Positions 24,905 to 34,296 of a stretch of DNA of 64,000 bases are shown one piece after another. A program made the translations under genes and the position numbers. The stretch comes from Nocardia grenadensis NBRC 108939 (GTDB taxonomy: Bacteria; Actinomycetota; Actinomycetes; Mycobacteriales; Mycobacteriaceae), in contig NZ_BDCJ01000003.1 in assembly GCF_001613445.1 (NCBI RefSeq), forward strand, positions 372,001 through 436,000. The letters run 5' to 3'. The stretch's first letter is position 1, and each line of letters opens with the position of its first letter. The notes below the pieces were generated by a model. It was not told the DNA's origin and ran no database searches. It saw only the letters and a program-made list of their open reading frames with translations.

Positions 24905-26371
24905 TCAGAACGGGTACCGCTGGATCTCGGATTGCACAGTGATCCACTGGGTTTCGGTGAACGTATCGAGGTTGGCGGTCGGCCCGCCGAACCGGCCGCC
25001 GGCTCCGGAGGCCTTCAGACCGCCGAACGGAATCGGCGCCTCGTCGTCCACGGTCTGATCGTTGATGTGCACGGCGCCCGAGACGATCCGGTCGGCGAGT
25101 TCGTAGGCCTTGAACGCGTCACCGGTGAGGATACCCACGGACAGACCGTATTCGGAGGCATTGATGATATCCACGGCCTCCTCGACCGTGTCGTAGACCA
25201 GGACCGGCGCCACCGGGCCGAAGATCTCCTCGGTCCAGGCGGGATTGTCCGGGGTGAGACCGGTGAGAACGGTCGGTCGATAGAACAGATCCGTGAACTG
25301 CCCGCCCGCGGCCACCGTAGCGCCCGCATCGACGGCCGCGGTGACCAGTCCGTGGACCCGGTCGCGCTGGCCGGCATCGATGATCGGACCCAGCACGTTG
25401 CCCGGGTCGGTGGGATCGCCCACCGGAATGTGCTGCGCCTTGTCCACCAGGGCTGCCACGTACTCCTCGGCGACGGACCGGTGCACGAGATGCCGGCCGG
25501 TGGTCATGCAGATCTGCCCCTGGTGCAGGAACGAACCCCAGGCACCCGCCGACGCGGCCGCCTGCACGTCCGCATCGGGTAGCACCAGCAGCGCATTGTT
25601 ACCGCCCAGCTCGAGGTGCAGCTTCTTGAGCAGCGGCCCGGCCGCCGCGGCGATCCGGCGACCGGCGGCCGTGGAACCGGTGAACGACAGGCACGGGATC
25701 CGCGGGTGTTCGATCATCGCCGCACCCAGGTCGCCGCCGCCGGGCAGTACGTGCAGCACTCCAACAGGTAATCCCGCGTCCCGCAGCACTTCGGCCAGGG
25801 CCAGCCCGCCCGAGATCGGGGTACGCGGATCCGGTTTGAGGATTACCGCGTTACCCAGGGCGAGCGCCGGTGCGACCGAGCGCATCGACAGGATGGCGGG
25901 GAAGTTGAACGGCGAGATCACGCCCACGATTCCCACCGGAATCCGGCGGGCCATCGACAGGCGCGGTTTCCCGGACCGCAGCATCTCCCCGTACGGATGC
26001 GCGGCCAGGGCCGCGGACTCCTGGAGTTCGCTCGTCACCAGACCGACCTCGAAGGCCGCCTTACCCTGCCCCGACCCCGCTTCGGCCACCAGCCAGGAGC
26101 CGAGCCGGTCCGGATTCTCGCCCAGCAGCTGCGCGGCGCGCAGCAGGACGGCCACTCGTTCGTCATAGGTGCGCGCCGCCCAGTCCTGTTGCGCCGCCGT
26201 GGCCGAGCGCACCGCTGTCTCCAGTTCGGCGGTCCCGGCTTCGCCCACGGTGTCGAGCACCGCCCCGGTGGCCGGCGAGACCACGGGCAGGGTGCGGGAG
26301 GTCGGACGGAAGCTGCCGTCGAACAGCGCGGCGCGCCAAGCGGTGGCGGCCGAATCGGCGGTGGTGGTCAT
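24905..26371 (-). CDS. aromatic aldehyde (benzaldehyde / 4-hydroxybenzaldehyde) dehydrogenase
   Basis: This NAD(P)-dependent aldehyde dehydrogenase has 488 residues. It shows ISPFNFPAILSMRSVAPALALGNAVILKPDPRTP for cofactor binding, general base Glu in LELGGNN (about residue 254), nucleophile Cys in GQICMTTGR (about 287), and EEIFGPVAPV. Spacing and sequence fit the benzaldehyde/vanillin dehydrogenase group. It lies 158 bases downstream of pobA on the same strand. The simplest role is oxidation of 4-hydroxybenzaldehyde (or vanillin-like aldehydes) to the acid used by PobA; the exact substrate is inferred from position. Confidence 0.87.
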   Translation of the reverse strand: MTTTADSAATAWRAALFDGSFRPTSRTLPVVSPATGAVLDTVGEAGTAELETAVRSATAAQQDWAARTYDERVAVLLRAAQLLGENPDRLGSWLVAEAGSGQGKAAFEVGLVTSELQESAALAAHPYGEMLRSGKPRLSMARRIPVGIVGVISPFNFPAILSMRSVAPALALGNAVILKPDPRTPISGGLALAEVLRDAGLPVGVLHVLPGGGDLGAAMIEHPRIPCLSFTGSTAAGRRIAAAAGPLLKKLHLELGGNNALLVLPDADVQAAASAGAWGSFLHQGQICMTTGRHLVHRSVAEEYVAALVDKAQHIPVGDPTDPGNVLGPIIDAGQRDRVHGLVTAAVDAGATVAAGGQFTDLFYRPTVLTGLTPDNPAWTEEIFGPVAPVLVYDTVEEAVDIINASEYGLSVGILTGDAFKAYELADRIVSGAVHINDQTVDDEAPIPFGGLKASGAGGRFGGPTANLDTFTETQWITVQSEIQRYPF

Positions 26372-26529
26372 AGCGAACTCCTGAAATGCGGTGTCGTGCG
26401 TAGCAGAGGTGGCCGCGAGGACGAGTATCCTCGCCGCACCCGTCCGCTGTGTCGATCGCCCGTGTCCGATGGCGCGGACCGGGCACCGGCCCTGCGCTCA
26501 CGCGTAGATCCGGCAGCGGGCGACCGCAA

Positions 26530-27711
26530 TCAGGCCGCCTGCTGCCACCCGGTATAGGCCTCCGCCAGATAGGCGGCGCCGTGCCGGGAACCGGTGACCA
26601 GCGCCAGTTCGCCGCGCTGCCGGGCGATATCGAACGGGGACGCCCCCTCCACGGAGTGGAGCATGGTGGTCATCCAGTACGAGAAGTGCTGGGCCTTCCA
26701 TACCCGGTCGAGAGCACGGTCGGTGTAGCGGTCCAGGGCCTCGTCTCCGGCGCCGGCCAGGAAATCGGTGATCGCCTCGTGCAGTACGCGCACATCGGCG
26801 AGCGCCAGGTTGAGCCCTTTGGCTCCGGTCGGCGGTACGGTGTGCGCGGCATCGCCGGCGAGCAACAACCGCCCGTAGCGCATCGGGGCGGTGACGAAGG
26901 AGCGGAACGGCAGCACCATCTTCGCGCTGATCGGCCCCTCCTGGATCTCGAAACCGTTCCCGTTCACCCGGCGGCGCATCTCCGCCCAGATCCGGTCGTC
27001 GTCCCAGTCCTCGGGCCGCTCGCCGGGCGAGCACTGGAAATACATCCGCTGCATCGTGGGCGTGCGCTGGCTCACCAGCGCGAAGCCGTGCTCGGACTGC
27101 GCGTAGATCAGTTCCGGATGCGAGGGCGGTGCCTCGGCGAGGAACCCGAACCAGGCGAACGGGTATTCGCGGAACCATTCACCGCGGGTCCCGGCCGGGA
27201 AGGCTTTGCGGCAGATCGACCGGGAGCCGTCGGAACCGACCACCAGCTCCGCCTCGATCCGGCCGGGGCGACCGTCGGCATCGATGAAGGACACCACTGG
27301 CCGTGCGCCGGAGGTGTCGACCACGGTATCGGCGACGCCGTAGCGCACATCGCCCCCGTCGATCTCGCGGCGGGCCGCCAGATCGATGAAGACATCGTTC
27401 TGGGGGTACAGCCAGACGGATTCACCGACCAGCTCCTGGAAGTCGATGCGGTGGTTCTCGCCACCGAACCGGAACACCACACCGTCGTGGCGGTCACCGT
27501 CGGTGATCACCCGATCGGACACCCCGGAGTCGACCAAGGTGCGCACCGACCCCGCTTCGAGGATTCCGGCGCGGATGGTGGTGGCGATATCGTGCCGGCT
27601 GCGGATATCGATGACCACCGAGTCGATTCCGGATCGGTGCAGGAGATGGGAGAGCAGCAGCCCGGCCGGGCCCGCCCCGACAATCGCTACCTGGGTCCGA
27701 GTGGTGGTCAC
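26530..27711 (-). CDS. pobA: 4-hydroxybenzoate 3-monooxygenase
   Basis: It hydroxylates 4-hydroxybenzoate to protocatechuate using FAD, O2 and NAD(P)H. The 393 residues match the PobA length. The FAD Rossmann motif is GAGPAG (12-17), with the conserved IRAGILEAGSVRTLVDSGV in the N-terminal third, the DG motif in VVGSDGSRS, and GDAAHTVPPTGAKGLNLALAD for FAD ribityl binding. The GTG at 27711 overlaps the stop of the transporter gene (GTGA), so the two are co-translated. The order transporter-pobA, divergent from a LysR gene, is a typical inducible unit. Confidence 0.95.
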   Translation of the reverse strand: MTTTRTQVAIVGAGPAGLLLSHLLHRSGIDSVVIDIRSRHDIATTIRAGILEAGSVRTLVDSGVSDRVITDGDRHDGVVFRFGGENHRIDFQELVGESVWLYPQNDVFIDLAARREIDGGDVRYGVADTVVDTSGARPVVSFIDADGRPGRIEAELVVGSDGSRSICRKAFPAGTRGEWFREYPFAWFGFLAEAPPSHPELIYAQSEHGFALVSQRTPTMQRMYFQCSPGERPEDWDDDRIWAEMRRRVNGNGFEIQEGPISAKMVLPFRSFVTAPMRYGRLLLAGDAAHTVPPTGAKGLNLALADVRVLHEAITDFLAGAGDEALDRYTDRALDRVWKAQHFSYWMTTMLHSVEGASPFDIARQRGELALVTGSRHGAAYLAEAYTGWQQAA

Positions 27712-28949
27712 AGTGCGTACTCCTTCGTATCGTCGCGTCCGGTGCCGAGTGCCGAGGCCGTGGGTTCCGAGTGCCGGGCGGCCAGGCGGGGAACCGTCGC
27801 CAGCGCGAGCAACCCGATCGCGGCGACCACCGCGAAGAAGTAGAAACCCCACGGATGGGCGGAACCGGCCACGATGAGCGCCCCGGTGATACTCGGCCCG
27901 AAGATGGCGCCGAGGCGGCCGACCGCGGAAGCGAGACCGAGCGCGGTCGCGCGGACCTCGGCCGGGTAGGCCTGCGTGATATAGGCGTAGACCAACACCT
28001 GGGCCGAGAAGACGAAGATACCGGTCACCAGCACCAGGGCATTGAGCAGGAACGTGTTCGGCACTTTGATGCTCAGCAGGGCGAGCAGCACCGCGGCCGC
28101 ACCGAACCAGATCAGGATGGTCGGTTTGGTGCCGCGCCGGTCGGCCAGGGTCCCCGCGACGATCAGGCCGATGATGGCGCCGATATTCAGCACCAGCAGC
28201 AGGGTCAGCGACGTGGACATGTTGTATCCGGCGTCGCGCATCAGTTTCGGCAGCCAAGTGTTGAGTCCGTAGACCAGCAGCAGACCCATGAACGACCCGA
28301 CCCACACGCCGAGGGTGGTGCGCAGGTATTTCGGCTGCAGGACCACAGTGGGGCCGACGCGTTCGGTCTTGCTCTGGGCCGCCAGATAGGCATCGGATTC
28401 GGGCAACTTCCACCACATGAGGGGCAGCAGCAGGAAACCGGCGATACCGCCGGCATAGAACAGGATCTCCCAGTTCGGTACGAGCCAGAGCGCGAACAGT
28501 GAGGCCAGGACCGCACCGAAGTGGTAGCCGGTCATGGTGAAGGTACTGGCGAAGGCCCGGCGCGAGGCGGGCATGTGTTCGGCCATGAAGGTGAGGGCGG
28601 TCGGCATACAGGCGCCGAGACCGAGCCCGGCGAGCAACCGGAAGGCGCCGAACACGGCTACCGATCCGGCCCACGGCACCGCGACGGTGAACACCGAGAA
28701 CAGGGCGATCGAGGCCAGCAGTACCGAGCGCCGGCCGTAGCGATCGGCGAGCAGACCGACTCCGGCGGCACCGATGGCCACGCCGACCAGGGAGATGGTC
28801 GCCGCGAAGGTCGCGCCCGAGGCCGTGAACCCGGCGTGGTTCTCGTCGATCAGTGTCGGAATGACCGCACCGAGGACGACGAGGTCGTACCCGTCGAGCA
28901 GCACGGTGAGCCAGCACAGCGCGGCAGGCCACGACAGCAGTTTGTTCAT
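27708..28949 (-). CDS. aromatic acid:H+ symporter (AAHS family, PcaK-like MFS)
   Basis: This 413-residue MFS permease has 12 spans. The first helix contains LDGYDLVVLGAVIPTL; the D-G-(Y/F)-D motif in helix 1 is diagnostic of the AAHS family (PcaK, BenK). ADRYGRRSVL and ADRRGTKPTI lie in the two cytoplasmic 2-3 and 8-9 loops. The probable role is proton-coupled uptake of 4-hydroxybenzoate or protocatechuate. ATG 28949 is chosen because the helix-1 motif is correctly placed; its ribosome-binding site is weak. It is the first gene of the pobA unit. Confidence 0.9.
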   Translation of the reverse strand: MNKLLSWPAALCWLTVLLDGYDLVVLGAVIPTLIDENHAGFTASGATFAATISLVGVAIGAAGVGLLADRYGRRSVLLASIALFSVFTVAVPWAGSVAVFGAFRLLAGLGLGACMPTALTFMAEHMPASRRAFASTFTMTGYHFGAVLASLFALWLVPNWEILFYAGGIAGFLLLPLMWWKLPESDAYLAAQSKTERVGPTVVLQPKYLRTTLGVWVGSFMGLLLVYGLNTWLPKLMRDAGYNMSTSLTLLLVLNIGAIIGLIVAGTLADRRGTKPTILIWFGAAAVLLALLSIKVPNTFLLNALVLVTGIFVFSAQVLVYAYITQAYPAEVRATALGLASAVGRLGAIFGPSITGALIVAGSAHPWGFYFFAVVAAIGLLALATVPRLAARHSEPTASALGTGRDDTKEYAL

Positions 28950-29027
28950 GATGGGGTTCTCTTCTGATCTTCGGGTCGCCACGATGCGACCCGGCTTGTG
29001 ACGGCACTCACGCTAAGCTCCGCTTCC

Positions 29028-29054
29028 TCAGAAATCCAATAGATGATTTTCTGA
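29028..29054. promoter_or_regulatory. inverted repeat in the pobA-unit / lysR divergent promoter
   Basis: TCAGAAA (29028-29034) and TTTCTGA (29048-29054) form a perfect 7-bp inverted repeat with a 13-base AT-rich spacer, directly upstream of the LysR gene. The position, about 20 bases before the regulator start, fits a LysR recognition site controlling both directions. Confidence 0.5.
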
Positions 29055-29073
29055 AGTGGAATAGAGGAGATCT

Positions 29074-29982
29074 ATGGCATTCGAGGTGGACCTCAACCTG
29101 GTCCGGACATTCGTCCTGCTCTACGAGACGCGCAGCGTCACAGCCGCGGCCGATCTGCTGGGCGTCACTCAGCCGACCGTCAGCTACGGCCTGGGCAAAT
29201 TGCGTAGGCGGCTCGACGACGAACTGTTCGTCCGCGGGCCCGGCGGCCTGGTGCCGACCTCGGAATCCGAACGGCTGTACCCGCCACTGCGCGCCGCACT
29301 GGCGGAGGTCACCGAAACACTCGGCGCGACCACGGACTTCGATCCGGGCCGGCCCACCCGCTTCACCCTGGGACTCTCGGATCTGGGGGAGGTAACGGTA
29401 CTGCCGCTGGTCCTGGCCGAACTGGCAGCCCAGGCGCCACAGGCGGGTCTGCAGGTCCAGGCCTTCGACCTCGACACCGCGACCGATCGGCTGGCCCGCG
29501 GCGAGATGGACGCCATCGTGGCCAGCCCGGTCCTCGATTCGCCCCGGCTGCGCCGGACACCCCTGTTCACCGAGGGGTACGCGGGTATGGTCGCCGCCGA
29601 TCATCCCCGGCTGGGCACCGGCACACCGACGCACGGCGAGCTCGAGCGGGAGCGACACGTGGTGGTGGACGGCGGCAGCGGACATCTGGGTCCGCGCCGG
29701 GCACTGGGCGAACACCGGCTGGAGAGCCGCATCGCGGTCCGGGTCACCCGGTTCGCGACACTCCCGTACGTGGTGCAGGACAGCGAACTGGTCGCGATCG
29801 TCCCGGAGCGAGTCGCCCGCGCGCTGGCCCGGACCCATTCGGTGCGGATCTTCGCGCTGCCCTGGCCCATCGAACCGGTCGAGGTGGCCGCCTACACCCG
29901 GCACGCACCCGGACGCAGCGCCGCCCAGCGCTTCTTCCTGGAGGTGATCCGGACGGCCATGGGCAAGCTGCCGGCCCTGTGA
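29074..29982 (+). CDS. LysR-family regulator, probable regulator of the pobA unit
   Basis: This 302-residue regulator has an N-terminal HTH, LNLVRTFVLLYETRSVTAAADLLGVTQPTVSYGLGKLRRRLDDELFVRGPGGLVPT (about residues 6-62), of the PobR/NodD-like kind. The ligand domain contains GEVTVLPLVLAELAAQAP. GAGGAG precedes the ATG. It is divergent from the transporter-pobA genes with a clean inverted repeat between them, so it probably activates them in response to 4-hydroxybenzoate (inference). Confidence 0.88.
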   Translation: MAFEVDLNLVRTFVLLYETRSVTAAADLLGVTQPTVSYGLGKLRRRLDDELFVRGPGGLVPTSESERLYPPLRAALAEVTETLGATTDFDPGRPTRFTLGLSDLGEVTVLPLVLAELAAQAPQAGLQVQAFDLDTATDRLARGEMDAIVASPVLDSPRLRRTPLFTEGYAGMVAADHPRLGTGTPTHGELERERHVVVDGGSGHLGPRRALGEHRLESRIAVRVTRFATLPYVVQDSELVAIVPERVARALARTHSVRIFALPWPIEPVEVAAYTRHAPGRSAAQRFFLEVIRTAMGKLPAL

Positions 29983-30007
29983 ACCGGCCGAAATCACGAC
30001 ATCGCTC

Positions 30008-30664
30008 TCAACCGACCCGCTCGACCAGCGCGTCGTCGACCTCGACGGCCGCGCCGGTGGCCGCGCGGACGTCGGCGACGGTCACCCCGGGCGCGGTTTC
30101 CACCAGCACCAGTCCACGCTCGGTCACGTCGAGCACGCCCATATCGGTGATGATCCGGTCCACACAGCCCAGACCGGTCAGCGGCAGGGTGCATTCTTCG
30201 ACGATCTTGGGCTCCCCCGACCGCGAGACATGATCCATCATCACGATCACCCGCCGGGCGCCGTGCACCAGATCCATGGCGCCGCCCATCCCCTTGACCA
30301 TCTTCCCCGGAATCATCCAGTTGGCCAGATCGCCGCGAGCGCTGACCTGCATGGCGCCCAGCACCGCTACATCGACCTGACCGCCGCGGATCATGCCGAA
30401 GGACTGCGCGGAATCGAAGAACGAGGCGCCGGGCAATACGGTGATGGTTTCCTTGCCGGCATTGATCAGTTCGGGATCGAGTTCGTCGTCGGTCGGGTAC
30501 GGGCCCACCCCGAGGACACCGTTCTCCGAATGCAGCACGACGGTGATATCGCCGGGCAGATAGTTGGGCACCAGCGTCGGCATCCCGATGCCGAGGTTGA
30601 CGTACTGGCCGTCGGTGAGTTCGGCGGCGACCCGGGCCGCCATCTGTTCGCGGGTCAGCGTCAT
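30008..30664 (-). CDS. pcaJ: 3-oxoadipate CoA-transferase, subunit B
   Basis: It transfers CoA from succinyl-CoA to 3-oxoadipate together with subunit A. It has 218 residues, beginning [32 protein letters not shown]. The catalytic glutamate lies in [11 protein letters not shown]. The tail [21 protein letters not shown] is the class I CoA-transferase B signature. Its start overlaps the stop of the A gene by four bases. Close relatives act on acetoacetate (ScoB); location next to pcaHGBLRF makes 3-oxoadipate the more probable substrate. Confidence 0.88.
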   Translation of the reverse strand: MTLTREQMAARVAAELTDGQYVNLGIGMPTLVPNYLPGDITVVLHSENGVLGVGPYPTDDELDPELINAGKETITVLPGASFFDSAQSFGMIRGGQVDVAVLGAMQVSARGDLANWMIPGKMVKGMGGAMDLVHGARRVIVMMDHVSRSGEPKIVEECTLPLTGLGCVDRIITDMGVLDVTERGLVLVETAPGVTVADVRAATGAAVEVDDALVERVG

Positions 30665-31407
30665 GCGCGCACCGTCCTGTTCTCGATTCCTACTTCGACC
30701 TTGCCGACGGGTACGACCCGCTGGACCTGGATCCCCGGGGTGTGCACCTGGTCGGGGTCCAGTTCGCCCGGTTCCACCAAATGCTCGACCTGGGCGATGG
30801 TGATCCGGCCCGCCGCGGCCGCGGGCGGGTTGAAGTTGCGGGCGCTGGCGCGATAGACGAGGTTGCCGTGCCGGTCGCCCTTCCAGGCGTGGACCAGCGC
30901 ATAGTCGGTGACGATGCCCCGCTCGAGCACATAGGTGACCCCGTCGAATACCCGGGTCTCCTTCGGCGGTGAGGCCACCGCGATGCCCCCCGCGCCGTCG
31001 TAGCGCAGCGGCAATCCACCCTCGGCGACCTGGGTGCCGACACCGGCCGGGGTGAAGAAGGCCGGAATTCCGGCGCCCCCGGCCCGCATCCGCTCGGCGA
31101 GGGTGCCCTGCGGGGTGAGCTCGACCTCGAGTTCGCCGGACAGGTACTGGCGGGCGAACTCCTCGTTGGCGCCGACATAGGAGCTGATGGTCCGGCGGAT
31201 CCGGTGCGCCGCGAGCAGCACCCCGAGACCGAAGCCGTTGGTGCCGCAGTTGTTGCTGACGACCTCCAGATCGGTGGCGCCCTGGTCGAGCAGCGCGTTG
31301 ATCAGTATTTCCGGGATCCCGACCAGCCCGAATCCGCCGACGGCCAGGGAAGAGCCGTCGGGGATATCGGCGACCGCTTCGGCGGCTGTGGCAATGACTT
31401 TGTCCAT
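30661..31407 (-). CDS. pcaI: 3-oxoadipate CoA-transferase, subunit A
   Basis: This 248-residue partner of PcaJ has [24 protein letters not shown] at the N-terminus (class I CoA-transferase A signature, GGFGxxGxP) and later [16 protein letters not shown] 31407 is chosen because the conserved [12 protein letters not shown] start is there; the frame is open upstream without coding signature. The gene diverges from pcaH, and two PcaR-type boxes lie 26-59 bases upstream of its start. It is a clear control target of PcaR. Confidence 0.88.
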   Translation of the reverse strand: MDKVIATAAEAVADIPDGSSLAVGGFGLVGIPEILINALLDQGATDLEVVSNNCGTNGFGLGVLLAAHRIRRTISSYVGANEEFARQYLSGELEVELTPQGTLAERMRAGGAGIPAFFTPAGVGTQVAEGGLPLRYDGAGGIAVASPPKETRVFDGVTYVLERGIVTDYALVHAWKGDRHGNLVYRASARNFNPPAAAAGRITIAQVEHLVEPGELDPDQVHTPGIQVQRVVPVGKVEVGIENRTVRA

Positions 31408-31432
31408 CACGCGCTCCACAGTAACCAGAATT

Positions 31433-31466
31433 GTGCGGAATGTGAACTCATGTGCGTATAGTGAAC
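31433..31466. promoter_or_regulatory. two PcaR-type 15-bp boxes between pcaI and pcaH
   Basis: On the minus strand, GTTCACTATACGCAC (31466-31452) and GTTCACATTCCGCAC (31447-31433) are direct repeats 19 bases apart. They share the GTTC....CGCAC frame of the Pseudomonas putida PcaR site GTTCGATAATCGCAC. They sit between the divergent pcaIJ and pcaHGBLRF transcripts, and pcaR itself is in the second, so one pair of sites could set both arms of the pathway. Confidence 0.75.
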
Positions 31467-31555
31467 TTCGCGCACGGTCATTGATCCGGTCCGAGCCGGG
31501 CCCTATGCTGTTCGCATCCCGTAGCAATGTCCACATCCCGAACGTGAGGTCGCGC

Positions 31556-32278
31556 ATGCTCCAATTGCCCCCGCGGTACCGCGGTATCGACAAGGACGAG
31601 GAAGCACCGCTCGACTTCGCCGATTACCGCACCACCGCCCTCCGCCACCCGAAACAGCCGCTGATCCTGCTCCCCCAGCGACTCGGCGAACTCACCGGTC
31701 CGGTGCTCGGCGAAGGCCGGATCACCGAGGCGGACGCCGATCTGACACTGGCCCGTGGTGGCGAGGCGGCCGGGCAGCGTATCGTCGTCCACGGCCGCGT
31801 CCTCGACAGCGACCGCAAACCGGTACCGAACACATTGGTCGAGGTCTGGCAGGCCAATGCCGCCGGGCGCTACCGGCACCAGGGCGACCAGTGGCCGGCC
31901 CCGCTGGACCCGCATTTCGACGGCGTCGGCCGGGTACTCACCGACCGCGACGGTCACTACTCGTTCACCACGATCAAGCCGGGCATCTATCCGTGGCGCA
32001 ACCACCACAATGCGTGGCGCCCCGCCCATATCCATTTCTCGCTGTTCGGGCGCGCCTTCACCCAGCGCCTGGTGACCCAGATGTACTTTCCGGACGACCC
32101 GATGTTCTTCCAGGACCCGATCTACAACTCGGTCCCCGACGGCGCCCGCCAGCGCATGGTGAGCACATTCGACTACGAGGCCACCACCGACAACTGGGCG
32201 GTGGGCTACCGGTTCGACATCGTGCTACGCGGCCGCGACGCGACCCCGTTCGAGGAGGACGACGACCACGATGAATGA
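31556..32278 (+). CDS. pcaH: protocatechuate 3,4-dioxygenase, beta subunit
   Basis: With PcaG it cleaves protocatechuate between C3 and C4 to 3-carboxy-cis,cis-muconate. This subunit holds the non-haem Fe(III). It has 240 residues, and GIYPWRNHHNAWRPAHIHFSLFG contains a Tyr and two His ligands, with the second Tyr in GRYRHQGDQW. The intradiol core VEVWQANAAGRYRHQ and DPMFFQDPIYNSV is present. The ATG at 31556 has GAGGT eight bases upstream. Its last eight bases overlap pcaG. Confidence 0.95.
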   Translation: MLQLPPRYRGIDKDEEAPLDFADYRTTALRHPKQPLILLPQRLGELTGPVLGEGRITEADADLTLARGGEAAGQRIVVHGRVLDSDRKPVPNTLVEVWQANAAGRYRHQGDQWPAPLDPHFDGVGRVLTDRDGHYSFTTIKPGIYPWRNHHNAWRPAHIHFSLFGRAFTQRLVTQMYFPDDPMFFQDPIYNSVPDGARQRMVSTFDYEATTDNWAVGYRFDIVLRGRDATPFEEDDDHDE

Positions 32279-32897
32279 CACCGATTTCGCCCCCCGCTAT
32301 CCGGTGACCACCGGCGATTTCACCACGGTGGAGTTCGGCCCCACCCCGTCACAGACCGTGGGCCCCTTCCTCCATATCGGACTCCCCTGGCCGGACGGCC
32401 CCGATGTGGTCGCCCCCGGCACGGACGGCGCCATCACCGTCACAGTGACGGTGAGCGACGGGGCCCGGACACCGGTCGCGGACGCGCTCGTGGAGGTCTG
32501 GCAGGCCAATCGCGACGGCGTATTCGAGCATCCGGACGACCCGCGCCCGCAGACCGACCCCGCTTTCCGCGGTTTCGGCCGCTGCCCCGCCGACGCGACC
32601 GGCACCGTCCGGTTCACCACGGTAAAACCCGGAGCCCTCACCGGCAGCGACGGGGAAACCGAAGCGCCGCATCTGAACGTGTCGATTTTCGCGCGCGGCA
32701 TACTCAACCGACTGGTCACCCGGCTCTACTTCGCCGACGAAGAGTCCGCCAACGCCGCCGATCCTGTTCTGGCCGCGCTGCCCGCGCCCCAGCGGAACAA
32801 GCTGATCGCCCGCGCCACCGCCGAGGGCTACCACCTCGACATCGTCGTACAGGACGCCGATCCGGACGGCGCCGAGACGCCGTTCTTCCACTTCTAG
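32271..32897 (+). CDS. pcaG: protocatechuate 3,4-dioxygenase, alpha subunit
   Basis: This 208-residue non-metal subunit shares the intradiol dioxygenase fold: TPSQTVGPFLHIGLPW, VEVWQANRDGVFEHPDD and PHLNVSIFARGILNRLVTRLYFADE. The iron ligands of the beta subunit are missing, as expected (N instead of H in HLNVSIF). Translation is coupled to pcaH by overlap, and pcaB follows after 10 bases. Confidence 0.95.
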   Translation: MNDTDFAPRYPVTTGDFTTVEFGPTPSQTVGPFLHIGLPWPDGPDVVAPGTDGAITVTVTVSDGARTPVADALVEVWQANRDGVFEHPDDPRPQTDPAFRGFGRCPADATGTVRFTTVKPGALTGSDGETEAPHLNVSIFARGILNRLVTRLYFADEESANAADPVLAALPAPQRNKLIARATAEGYHLDIVVQDADPDGAETPFFHF

Positions 32898-32907
32898 GAG
32901 GATCCGA

Positions 32908-34260
32908 GTGCCGCGTGGAGAGCTGTTCGATCCGCTTTTCGGGGCGGCCGAACTCGGCGCCGCCCTGTCCGACCGCGCCTGGATCACCGCACTGATCCAG
33001 GTCGAGTGCGCGCTGGCCCGCGCCCAGGCCGCCACCGGGGTGCTCGACGAGGAATACGCGAACGCCATCGACGCGGCGGGACCGGAGTTGGCCGGACGAC
33101 TGGACCCGGAGCAGCTCGGCGGTGCCGCGGTGACCGGCGGTAACCCGGTCATTCCGCTCGTCGGCGAACTGCGCCGGGCCTGCGCGGCGGCGCACGTGCC
33201 CCCGGCGGCCGTCCACAAGGGCGCCACCAGCCAGGACATCCTCGACAACGCCCTGGCACTGCTGGCCCAGCGGGCGGGGACGCTGATCGTGGACGACCTG
33301 CGCGCCGCGGCGGACTCCGCCGCGACCCTGGCCCGCGGCCACCGGGACACCCCGATGGCCGCGCGCACCCTCGGTCAACAGGCCCTGCCCACCACCTTCG
33401 GTGCGCTGGCGGCCGGCTGGTGCGTCGCACTCGACCGGGCGGCGGGCTCGGTCACCGCCGCGCTGGCCGACCTGCCGGTCCAGTTCGGCGGTGCCGCGGG
33501 GACCCTCGCCGCGCTGTACCCGCACGGTCCGGCGGTCGCCGACGCGCTCGCGGCGGAATTGGGGCTGGCGCCGCAGCGGGTGCCGTGGCACACCGACCGC
33601 ACGCCCCTCGCCGAACTCGCCACCGCCTTGGGCGTGGCCGCCGGTGCGGTGAGCAAGGTCGCCACCGATATCGTGACGCTGTCCGCTACCGAAATCAATG
33701 AGGTGAGCGAGGATTCGCCCGGTGGTTCGTCGGCGATGCCCCATAAGCGGAACTCGGTGGCCGCGATCACCGCACGCGCCGCGGCCCGGCGCGTCCCCGG
33801 GCTGGTCGCGACCGCGCTCGGCGCGATGGACCACGAAATGCAGCGTGCCGCCGGAGCCTGGCACGCCGAATGGGAAACCGTCACCGACTTGCTCCGCCTG
33901 ACCGGCGGCGCCGCCCACCGGCTGGCCCAGAGCCTGGCCGGGCTGCGGGTCGATCCCACGGCGATGTCGCGCAATCTCGCCGTCACCGGCGGATTGCTGC
34001 TGGCCGAACGAGTGACCGCGGCGCTCTCCGAGCACACCGAACGGGCGCGCGAGATCGTCACCGCCGCAGCCACCGCCGACCCACCGGCATTGGACAGCGA
34101 TCCCGAGATCGTCGAATTCCTGGGTGCCGACCGGGTCCGGGAACTGCTGGACCCCGCCGGATATCTGGGCCACGCAGCCGATTTCGTCACGCGGGTACTC
34201 GACGAACGCGGTGACGAGACCGGCGGGCCGGACACCGACCAAGCCACCGGGCCACAGTGA
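32908..34260 (+). CDS. pcaB: 3-carboxy-cis,cis-muconate cycloisomerase
   Basis: It lactonises 3-carboxymuconate to 4-carboxymuconolactone. The 450 residues belong to the fumarase/argininosuccinase superfamily: GATSQDILDNALALL for substrate binding and the superfamily signature GGSSAMPHKRNS at about residues 272-283. The GTG start follows GGAGGATCC. It sits between pcaG and pcaL in the standard actinobacterial order. Confidence 0.94.
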   Translation: MPRGELFDPLFGAAELGAALSDRAWITALIQVECALARAQAATGVLDEEYANAIDAAGPELAGRLDPEQLGGAAVTGGNPVIPLVGELRRACAAAHVPPAAVHKGATSQDILDNALALLAQRAGTLIVDDLRAAADSAATLARGHRDTPMAARTLGQQALPTTFGALAAGWCVALDRAAGSVTAALADLPVQFGGAAGTLAALYPHGPAVADALAAELGLAPQRVPWHTDRTPLAELATALGVAAGAVSKVATDIVTLSATEINEVSEDSPGGSSAMPHKRNSVAAITARAAARRVPGLVATALGAMDHEMQRAAGAWHAEWETVTDLLRLTGGAAHRLAQSLAGLRVDPTAMSRNLAVTGGLLLAERVTAALSEHTERAREIVTAAATADPPALDSDPEIVEFLGADRVRELLDPAGYLGHAADFVTRVLDERGDETGGPDTDQATGPQ

Positions 34261-34296
34261 CCCGCGACCGAGAACGAACCGAACGGAAAAGGTGAT

